From Actinocrinis sp046724665 (GTDB lineage Bacteria; Actinomycetota; Actinomycetes; Streptomycetales; Catenulisporaceae): a DNA stretch of 19,821 nucleotides. Under the pieces are notes generated by a model that was not told where the DNA came from, did not search any database, and saw only the letters and a list, made by a program, of their open reading frames with translations. Below are positions 14,762-19,821 of the stretch, piece by piece. The stretch spans positions 1 to 19,821 of the forward strand of contig JBKOWZ010000175.1 of NCBI GenBank assembly GCA_046724665.1. Reading direction: 5' to 3'. Position 1 is the stretch's first letter. Each line of letters begins with the position of its first letter. The translations under genes and the position numbers were made by a program.

Positions 14762-14809
14762 CGGGAACGGTTGCCACATGCTAATCTCTGCATGTGGCAA
14801 CCGTTCCCG
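14762..14809. promoter_or_regulatory. Perfect 19-bp inverted repeat over the smtB-like start, probable operator
   Basis: Left arm cgggaacggttgccacatg (14762-14780) and its exact complement at 14791-14809 flank the 10-nt ctaatctctg. The repressor's GTG start (14794) lies inside the right arm, and TAATCT (14782-14787) in the spacer sits where a -10 of a leaderless transcript would be. Each arm is itself a partial palindrome around AACGGTT. The hairpin could also end transcription of the His-rich gene. Confidence 0.7.
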
Positions 14810-15111
14810 CCATCGACCGGCCGCGCCCCGATCTTCAGGCCGCCAGCGAGCTGCTCAAGGCGCTCGCCTCCCCGGTGCGCCTCGGCGTCGTCAGCGAACT
14901 GTCGCACGGCGGCAAGCGGGTGCACGAACTGGTCGCCGCGCTCGGCGTCAGCCAGCCCCTGGTCTCCCAGCACCTGCGCGTGCTGCGGGCCTACGGCATA
15001 GTCTCCACCCGCCGCCAAGCCCGCGAGATCGAATACTCACTCGCCGACGAACACGTCGCACACATCCTGCTCGACGCCATCCGCCACGCCGAAGCACCCA
15101 CCCGCCCCTGA
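14794..15111 (+). CDS. ArsR-family metal sensor of SmtB/CzrA type
   Basis: Winged-helix repressor of 105 aa. Core: LLKALASPVRLGVVSEL, then the recognition helix SQPLVSQHLRVLRAYGIV and the wing RREAREIEYSL-like segment. The last helix carries Asp85, His87, His98 and Glu100. This is nearly the alpha-5 zinc site of SmtB (Asp104, His106, His117, Glu120) and CzrA; only the final Glu is one residue closer. No Cys is present, so arsenic sensing by thiols is excluded. GTG 14794 has no ribosome site, suggesting leaderless translation. Zinc-loaded protein should leave DNA. Mycobacteria pair SmtB with Zur in one operon; here the two flank the uptake genes. Confidence 0.85.
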   Translation: MATVPAIDRPRPDLQAASELLKALASPVRLGVVSELSHGGKRVHELVAALGVSQPLVSQHLRVLRAYGIVSTRRQAREIEYSLADEHVAHILLDAIRHAEAPTRP

Positions 15112-15256
15112 GACGGCCAGTCGGCCGCACCAGCGCCGTCGAACTCCCGGCGCCTCCGACAGCGCGGCATCGGCGCCTCTGTAGCAGCGACCGGGACCTC
15201 GCCACTCGACTGACGCACACCCTCCAGCGATTGCGGCGCGTCACGCGCAGGCCGGC

Positions 15257-15295
15257 TTGACCCGGCCGTATCATTCAACCATCATTGACTCAATG
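15257..15295 (+). promoter_or_regulatory. Leaderless promoter and palindromic operator of the ars operon
   Basis: TTGACC (15257-15262), 17 nt, then CATCAT (15280-15285); the A of ATG 15293 lies 8 nt after the -10, where +1 is expected. The perfect palindrome CATTGA-c-TCAATG (15283-15295) overlaps the -10 end and the start codon, as an autorepressor site would. The remaining part of the 15112-15292 gap shows no gene. Confidence 0.55.
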
Positions 15296-15988
15296 AGCAC
15301 TGAGTGGTCTTCTTCGCTGGCGGCCCGAGCCCGGGTGCACGCGGCCCTGGGCGAACCCGCGCGCCTGGCGATCGTGGACCGGCTGTTGCTGGCCGACGCC
15401 TCGCCCGCGGAGCTCGGCCGGGCGCTGGACATCTCCAGCAACCTGCTGGCCCACCACCTGAGCCTGCTCGAACGCGCCGGGCTGCTGACCCGCTCCCGTT
15501 CCGAGGCCGACCAGCGGCGCACCTACCTGCACCTGAACCCCGGCGCCCTGGCCGGGTTGGTGCCCGCCGCCGCGCGGACCGCGCCGCGGGTGGTGTTCGT
15601 GTGCACCCACAACTCGGCCCGTTCCCAGCTGGCTGCGGCCCTGTGGCAGCGTCGCAGCGCCCTGCCGGTCACCTCCGCCGGAACCGTGCCTGCCGCCCGC
15701 GTGCACCCCGGCGCCGTCAGCGCCGCGCGCCGCCACGGGCTGACGCTCGCGCACGCCCGTACCCGGCACGTCGAGCAGGTCCTGCAACCGGACGACCTGG
15801 TCGTCGCCGTGTGCGACAACGCCCACGAACACCTCGGCGCACAGGTGCAGGACCGTCTGCACTGGGCGGTCGCGGACCCCGCGCCTGTCGGCACCGAGGC
15901 CGCGTTCGACGCCGCCGTGGTCGAGCTGTCCGAGCGCATCGACCGACTCGCCCCGCTCGTACGCCTCCCTGGAGCAGACGATGACTGA
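15293..15988 (+). CDS. ArsR regulator fused to an ArsC / low-molecular-weight phosphatase domain
   Basis: Residues 1-95 are a winged-helix ArsR domain (ALGEPARLAIVDRL, SSNLLAHHLSLLERAGLL, wing to RTYLHLNPG). Residues 98-231 are an arsenate reductase/LMW tyrosine phosphatase domain with P-loop VCTHNSARS (Cys104, Arg110) and a second cysteine, Cys174, in VCDNAHE. Such ArsR-ArsC fusions are known in actinobacteria. The ArsR part has no cysteine at all. ATG 15293 starts the family-like sequence; an upstream in-frame ATG at 15257 would overlap the promoter, and no ribosome site precedes 15293. First gene of the ars operon; its end overlaps the next ATG. It may couple sensing to arsenate reduction, or be a regulator with a repurposed enzyme domain. 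Confidence 0.87.
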   Translation: MSTEWSSSLAARARVHAALGEPARLAIVDRLLLADASPAELGRALDISSNLLAHHLSLLERAGLLTRSRSEADQRRTYLHLNPGALAGLVPAAARTAPRVVFVCTHNSARSQLAAALWQRRSALPVTSAGTVPAARVHPGAVSAARRHGLTLAHARTRHVEQVLQPDDLVVAVCDNAHEHLGAQVQDRLHWAVADPAPVGTEAAFDAAVVELSERIDRLAPLVRLPGADDD

Positions 15989-16130
15989 CCCCGTGCGGCC
16001 GGACCTGAGCATCGACCAGCAGCTCGCGCTGCGCACCGCCGCGGCCAACCTGCGCTCCGCGTTCGACGGGATATTCGCCGCCGAGACCATCGAGCGGTTC
16101 CTGCATTCGAGCTGTACGAGAGCAGCCTGA
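15981..16130 (+). pseudogene. Truncated N-terminal helical domain of an arsenate reductase (49 aa)
   Basis: Short frame starting at ATG 15981 (overlapping the ArsR-ArsC stop, GGAG 6 nt upstream). Its translation runs through DQQLALRTAAANL and AAETIERFLHSS, the same three-helix domain seen at the front of the long ArsC downstream (ISDRLAARFSGTF, RATVERCVHESY). It stops shortly after ERFLHSS, before the third helix and the whole catalytic domain. Best read as a gene broken by deletion, though a coupled ribosome site means a 49-aa peptide could still be made. Confidence 0.65.
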
Positions 16131-16192
16131 TCGACTCACAGCGGCGCGCCACCTGGACCTACTACCGCATCCGCCCCGACGCCCTCACCCGC
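16109..16192 (+). pseudogene. C-terminal fragment of a second ArsR regulator, out of frame
   Basis: In the frame starting at 16109 the sequence reads ELYESSLIDSQRRATWTYYRIRPDAL, here split as ELYESSLID and QRRATWTYYRIRPDAL. This is the typical wing and end of an ArsR protein, but the rest of that gene is missing. It is joined in another frame directly to the truncated ArsC domain, so the two fragments look like the scar of a deletion between an arsC and an arsR gene. There is no start codon or intact domain. Confidence 0.6.
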
Positions 16193-16226
16193 CCGACGAC
16201 CTACTCACTCCCGCAGGAGCCACCGC

Positions 16227-17000
16227 GTGAACCCGAACCTGGCCCGCCGCGCCCTGGCCGAATTCCTCGGCACCGCCCTGCTGGTCGCCATCGTCGTCGG
16301 CTCCGGCATCATGGCCCAACGCCTCTCCCCGAACGACACGGGGCTGCAACTGCTGGAGAACTCCACCGCCACCGCACTCGGCCTGGCCGCGATCATCCTG
16401 ATCTTCGGCCCGGTCTGCGGCGCACACTTCAACCCCGTGGTCACCCTCGCCGATTACGTGCTCAGCCGCCGCACTGCCACCGGCCTGGACGTGCGCACCG
16501 CCGTGCTGTTCCTCCCGGCGCAGATCGCGGGCGGCATCGCCGGTGCGGTCCTGGCCAACCTGATGTTCGCCCTCCCGGCCGCGACCGCGTCCACGCACAC
16601 CCGCTCGGCCGGACACCTGTGGCTCGGCGAGGTCGTCGCGACCGCCGGGCTGATCCTGCTGATCTTCAGCCTCGGCCGCACCGGCCGCGGACACCTGGGA
16701 CCGGCCGCGGTCGGCGGGTACATCGGCGCCGCCTACTGGTTCACCTCCTCCACCAGCTTCGCCAACCCCGCCGTGACCATCGCGCGCGCGTTCAGCGACA
16801 CGTTCGCCGGAATCGCCCCCGGCTCCGTCGCGGGGTTCATCGCCGCCCAACTGCTCGGCGCCGGGGTGGGGGTCGCGCTGGTCGCCGTGCTCTACCCCGC
16901 CGGCCGCCCCGAGGCCGCCGCGCCGCTGGACATCAACACCGACCGGGACGGCGCCAACCCCGAGCGGCCCGCGCACCCCTTGCCCGCGGCGCACCGATGA
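16227..17000 (+). CDS. MIP-family aquaglyceroporin-type channel of the ars operon
   Basis: Integral membrane channel of 257 aa with six expected transmembrane helices. The first pore loop has NPV (Asn69, in AHFNPVVT) in place of NPA; the second has NPA (Asn180, in FANPAVTIAR). A polar tail follows residue 230. MIP channels in ars operons (AqpS type in Sinorhizobium, MIP-ArsC fusions in actinobacteria) let arsenite leave the cell after arsenate reduction, and that is the likely role here. GTG 16227 is supported by AGGAG 7 nt upstream. The stop overlaps the next gene by ATGA. Confidence 0.87.
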   Translation: MNPNLARRALAEFLGTALLVAIVVGSGIMAQRLSPNDTGLQLLENSTATALGLAAIILIFGPVCGAHFNPVVTLADYVLSRRTATGLDVRTAVLFLPAQIAGGIAGAVLANLMFALPAATASTHTRSAGHLWLGEVVATAGLILLIFSLGRTGRGHLGPAAVGGYIGAAYWFTSSTSFANPAVTIARAFSDTFAGIAPGSVAGFIAAQLLGAGVGVALVAVLYPAGRPEAAAPLDINTDRDGANPERPAHPLPAAHR

Positions 17001-17689
17001 GCGTCCCGCCCGACCAGCCGCCCCGCCTGCTCGGCGTGCCCGAGACGCTCGCCGCGATCAGCGACCGGCTCGCCGCCAGATTCAGCGGGACCTTCACCCG
17101 CGCCACCGTCGAGCGCTGCGTGCACGAGTCCTACCGGGCCCTGGCCGCTACCTCCAAGATCCCGCAGATCGTGCCCGCACTGGCCGACCGGTTCGCAGCC
17201 GACCGGTTCGCAGCCGACCGCCTCGGCGCGCTCGCCCGCACCCGGCAGCTGCGGGCCAAGCCGGTGCCCGAGGTGCTGTTCGTGTGCGACCGCAACGCCG
17301 CACGCTCCCAAATGGCCGCCGCCCTGCTGACCCTTCGCGCAGCCGGTCGGGTACGGGCGCACAGCGCGGGCACCCGCCCCGCCGCCGAACTCGAACTGCG
17401 CATCGTCGAAGCCCTGGGCGAGATCGGCGCAGACCTCTCGGCCGAATACCCCAAGCCGTTGACCGACGAGATCGTCCAAGCCTGCGACATCGTGGTCACG
17501 GTCGGCTGCGACGACGCCTGCCCCGTGATCCCCGGCCGGCGCTACCTGGACTGGACCGTGCCGGACCCCGAGGGGCGAAGCGCCGAAGAGGTACGCCGCA
17601 TCCGCGACGAGATCGATCTGCTCGTCGCCGACCTGCTCACCGACCTGACCCCGCAAGCCTCCACCCCGACGAAGGACCAGCCGAGATGA
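16997..17689 (+). CDS. Arsenate reductase (ArsC) with N-terminal three-helix domain
   Basis: 230-aa protein. Residues 1-90 are a helical domain (ISDRLAARFSGTF, ERCVHESYRALA); residues 92-230 are LMW-phosphatase-type ArsC with P-loop CDRNAARS (Cys97) and further cysteines Cys171 and Cys175 in GCDDACP. It reduces arsenate to arsenite, probably with thioredoxin or mycothiol/mycoredoxin as in Corynebacterium. The P-loop reads CDR instead of the usual C(T/V)H. A 15-bp tandem repeat (17186-17200, 17201-17215) duplicates DRFAA in the helical domain. ATG 16997 overlaps the channel stop, and its own stop overlaps the next ATG, giving coupled translation. Confidence 0.87.
   Translation: MSVPPDQPPRLLGVPETLAAISDRLAARFSGTFTRATVERCVHESYRALAATSKIPQIVPALADRFAADRFAADRLGALARTRQLRAKPVPEVLFVCDRNAARSQMAAALLTLRAAGRVRAHSAGTRPAAELELRIVEALGEIGADLSAEYPKPLTDEIVQACDIVVTVGCDDACPVIPGRRYLDWTVPDPEGRSAEEVRRIRDEIDLLVADLLTDLTPQASTPTKDQPR
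17186..17215 (+). repeat. 15-bp perfect tandem duplication inside arsC
   Basis: gaccggttcgcagcc occurs twice in direct succession, adding five residues in frame. The neighbouring codons (gaccgc) begin a partial third copy. Confidence 0.9.
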
Positions 17690-18099
17690 CCTACAAGCCC
17701 AGCGTGCTGTTCGTGTGCGTACACAACGCCGGACGTTCCCAAATGGCCGCCGGATACCTCACCCACCTCGCCGCCGGCCGCATCGAGGTGCGCTCCGCCG
17801 GATCCGCCCCCGCCGACCAGGTCAACCCCGCCGCCGTCGAGGCCATGAAGGAGGTCGGCATCGACATCTCCGACCAGACCCCCAAGATCCTCACTCTCGA
17901 CGCGGTCAAAGCCAGCGACGTGTGCATCACCATGGGTTGCGGCGACGCCTGCCCGGTCTTCCCCGGCAAGCGCTACCTGGACTGGGAACTCGACGACCCC
18001 GCGGGCCAAGGAGTCGAAGCCGTCCGCCCCATCCGCGACGAAATCGAGAAGCGAGTACGCGCCCTGATCGACGAACTCCTGCCCGAAGGCGCGGCCTGA
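17686..18099 (+). CDS. arsC: Arsenate reductase (ArsC), short form
   Basis: 137-aa LMW-phosphatase-fold arsenate reductase without extra domain. P-loop VCVHNAGRSQ (Cys11, Arg17), then SAGSAPA, and Cys85 and Cys89 in GCGDACP complete a cysteine set for thiol relay. This GCGDACP form is typical of actinobacterial enzymes, several of which use mycothiol or thioredoxin; which applies cannot be told here. ATG 17686 overlaps the previous stop. It is the last gene of the ars operon, and no efflux ATPase, ArsB or Acr3 gene follows. No convincing terminator is seen after it. Confidence 0.9.
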   Translation: MTYKPSVLFVCVHNAGRSQMAAGYLTHLAAGRIEVRSAGSAPADQVNPAAVEAMKEVGIDISDQTPKILTLDAVKASDVCITMGCGDACPVFPGKRYLDWELDDPAGQGVEAVRPIRDEIEKRVRALIDELLPEGAA

Positions 18100-18536
18100 G
18101 ACCGTCACCGAGGCGGCGTCATAACAGAGCCCTGATCAGAACTCCCGCCACCGTGGCCCGCCCACTACGCCAAGATCTCGGAACGCAGTACATGAATGAT
18201 CTTTACGAGTCTTGCGAAACCTATATCGCTAGTACGGAAGCTGCGACACACTGTTAGCAGGGTGGGTCGGCGTTCCTGTGGAGGTGGGGGTAGGTATCCG
18301 TTCCGTTTGGGCTCACGCCTGCGAGCGGTGGATTGGCTCTGCACACTGATGCCGCTGCGGACAGTACCGCGGATCTCGCTGTCGAACACGCGCTTGGCGA
18401 CTGAGCGTCCCAGCGCCGTGCACAGATACGCCGGATGCCAACTCGCAGCATCTGCGCTCGAATCTCGCTCCTCGCTCCACCGGCTTTGACGTCCCGCACC
18501 GGGGCACCCTTCTCGACGGCCACAGTGGGAGAGCTC
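18100..18536. other. 437-bp gap without a recognised gene
   Basis: Base composition drops at 18180-18260 (ttacgagtcttgcg, cctatatcgctag), unlike the flanking genes. The only small frame there, at 18192-18257, would encode 21 residues without a ribosome site. No RNA gene, clear terminator or repeat was found. The stretch may be decayed or recently acquired DNA before the EcsC gene. Confidence 0.4.
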
Positions 18537-19571
18537 ATGAATCGGCCTGGAACACCAGCGTCCATGACCCCGTACGACGCCAAGGCCTGGATCCAGGTTC
18601 AGGAGTGGAAGCAGCGGCAACTGACGGCCAAGGCGCGTCGGCTGGTACCCGGTGTGGTCAGGAAGCAGGCTGCCGTGGCCGGTGCGGCTGTTCACCGCGG
18701 TGCACTCAAGGTGCCAGGTGCTCAATCGTTTGAGGACAGCTTCTCCCAGGCGCTGGAAGCCGTCATCAGGCACGGGCTGGACATTTCGGCGGCCTCCGTC
18801 CGCACCAACGCGGTACTCGCCGCGTATCGCAAGGCCGGCTTCGAGGTGGCGGAGATCTCAGATATCAGGAGCCTGACACTTGAGGTGATCGACAAGGTCA
18901 TGCCGCGGCTGGGGCTCGCCTACACCTCCGCGGCGCTCTTCGAGGGAATCGGAACCGGACTCGCGGTCACAGGCGGCGAGTTAACCACGCCGTTAGGCGG
19001 TCCTGCGCTGGTCGTCGGCGCCCTGGCGACCGATATCGCGACGATGCTGCTCGGCAGCCTGCGCATGGTGGCTCATATAGCGGTCTACTACGGCTTTGAC
19101 GCGCCCGGCGACCCGGAAGAACTGCTCAAGGCGACGGCCGTGCTCGGTGTGGGCGCGGCGGTCGGCTCCGCCCGCAGCGGCATGGCTGCATACGAGGAAC
19201 TGAGCCGTGTCACCCAGCAACTGGCGCAAGACGGCAAGATGGCGCGGTTCTTCGACCGCAATTTCGGCGTCGGGCGCAAGATCCCCGACAGCCCGGTCAG
19301 CGACCTGATCGTCAAGATCCTGGCACGCCTCGGCATCCCGTTGACGGCCACCAACGTGGAGAAACTGCTACCACTGGTGGGAGTCGCGTTCGGGGCCGGG
19401 AAGAACACCGCCTTCTTCCGCCGCGTCGCGACGAGCGCGGACCGGCTGTACCGCGAGCGCTGGCTGATGGAGCGCTATGGACTGACGATGCATGCAGACT
19501 CGGCACCGTCGGCGGGCAGCGCCATTGGAATCAGCACACTGATCGATGAATTCGAGGCCGGCCTGGAGTGA
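18537..19571 (+). CDS. EcsC-family protein
   Basis: 344-aa protein that begins, after a short polar leader, with YDAKAWIQVQEWKQRQL, the usual EcsC-family opening. The middle (about 121-187) is a Gly/Ala-rich hydrophobic stretch, AALFEGIGTGLAVTGG to DIATMLLGSLRMVAHIAVYYGFD, characteristic of the family. EcsC was named from the Bacillus ecs operon, but its molecular role is unknown. GGGAGAG lies just before ATG 18537, which is therefore preferred over the longer frame from 18435; ATG 18564 is another option. It stands alone, between the ars operon and a probable IS element, and its codon use is somewhat less GC-biased than that of the ars genes. Confidence 0.7.
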   Translation: MNRPGTPASMTPYDAKAWIQVQEWKQRQLTAKARRLVPGVVRKQAAVAGAAVHRGALKVPGAQSFEDSFSQALEAVIRHGLDISAASVRTNAVLAAYRKAGFEVAEISDIRSLTLEVIDKVMPRLGLAYTSAALFEGIGTGLAVTGGELTTPLGGPALVVGALATDIATMLLGSLRMVAHIAVYYGFDAPGDPEELLKATAVLGVGAAVGSARSGMAAYEELSRVTQQLAQDGKMARFFDRNFGVGRKIPDSPVSDLIVKILARLGIPLTATNVEKLLPLVGVAFGAGKNTAFFRRVATSADRLYRERWLMERYGLTMHADSAPSAGSAIGISTLIDEFEAGLE

Positions 19572-19693
19572 GAGCGCCTCACGGTGGAAGAATATCCCTA
19601 ATGCATAGCTTTAACTCGAAGACGAAGTATGGCCATGGTCGTGTGGGGGCGGAACATGCCGGGTATTGATGATCTTCATGAGACCTGACTTAG

Positions 19694-19754
19694 CTCACGA
19701 TTCCGGGTTCCTGGTTGGCTCGACGCTGTGACGTGCGTGTTCCCGGTTCGTGAG
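19694..19754. repeat. Imperfect inverted repeat near the right edge, possibly at an IS end
   Basis: ctcacgattccgggtt (19694-19709) pairs imperfectly with 19740-19754 (tcccggttcgtgag). It lies about 40 bp before the presumed transposase start, in a 223-bp gap that otherwise shows nothing recognisable. The element boundary cannot be placed without the other end. Confidence 0.3.
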
Positions 19755-19794
19755 GTGGAAGGTGCGCACTAATCCGGGGTCGTAGAGTGGCGGC

Positions 19795-19821
19795 GTGCCG
19801 TACGTACGCACGGTGAAGACC
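19795..19821 (+). CDS. Start of a putative IS transposase (IS4/IS1634-like), cut by the window end
   Basis: Only nine codons are present: GTG followed by PYVRTVKT. This resembles the N-terminus of actinobacterial IS1634/IS4-type transposases as I recall them. Such a short match is suggestive only. Confidence 0.35.

Noticed and set aside
18192..18257. 21-codon frame encoding a Ser/Thr/Cys-containing peptide (MNDLYESCETYIASTEAATHC), considered as a RiPP precursor
   Set aside because: No ribosome site, no leader-core structure, and no modifying enzyme nearby.
18165..18773. 202-residue minus-strand frame
   Set aside because: It runs through the EcsC gene start, has no family resemblance, and its composition looks like antisense of GC-rich coding DNA.

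Overview
The window is very GC-rich, with the third-position GC bias, short intergenic gaps, GTG/TTG starts and 4-nt gene overlaps typical of a soil actinomycete. The secreted plant-polymer enzymes carrying CBM2 and ricin-type domains, the paired zinc regulators and the ars genes all fit Streptomyces, Catenulispora or Actinospica-like bacteria; I cannot resolve the genus. No rRNA, tRNA or CRISPR array was seen.

Region 1 (1-5000) is for polymer breakdown. It holds a secreted cutinase/PET-hydrolase-like enzyme fused to a cellulose-binding CBM2, a FadR-type GntR regulator, and convergent to these a two-gene operon of a GH12 endoglucanase and a clan GH-A arabinofuranosidase-like enzyme with a ricin-B (CBM13) tail. 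A large hairpin separates the convergent units. Palindromes resembling LacI-family operators lie upstream of the GH12 gene.

Region 2 (5252-8699, minus strand) is the conserved trio of circularly permuted ATP-grasp protein, alpha-E protein and transglutaminase-like protein. It is predicted to make or modify a peptide or amide product that is still unknown.

Region 3 (8787-15111) is a zinc homeostasis island. A minus-strand operon runs znuA-like binding lipoprotein, ATPase, two permeases, Zur repressor and a luciferase-like monooxygenase. It starts at a promoter carrying two Zur-box-like sites. Divergent from it are a histidine-rich 97-aa protein (26 His) and a SmtB/CzrA-type ArsR repressor whose start codon lies inside a perfect 19-bp inverted repeat.

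Region 4 (15293-18099, plus strand) is an arsenic resistance operon: an ArsR-ArsC fusion, a chimeric gene fossil (arsC N-terminal domain joined to an ArsR C-terminal piece), an aquaglyceroporin-type channel, a long ArsC with an N-terminal helical domain, and a short ArsC. The genes are chained by ATGA overlaps. No ArsB/Acr3 pump is present, so arsenite exit may depend on the channel.

Region 5 (18100-19821) holds an EcsC-family protein and, at the right edge, what looks like the first codons of an IS transposase.
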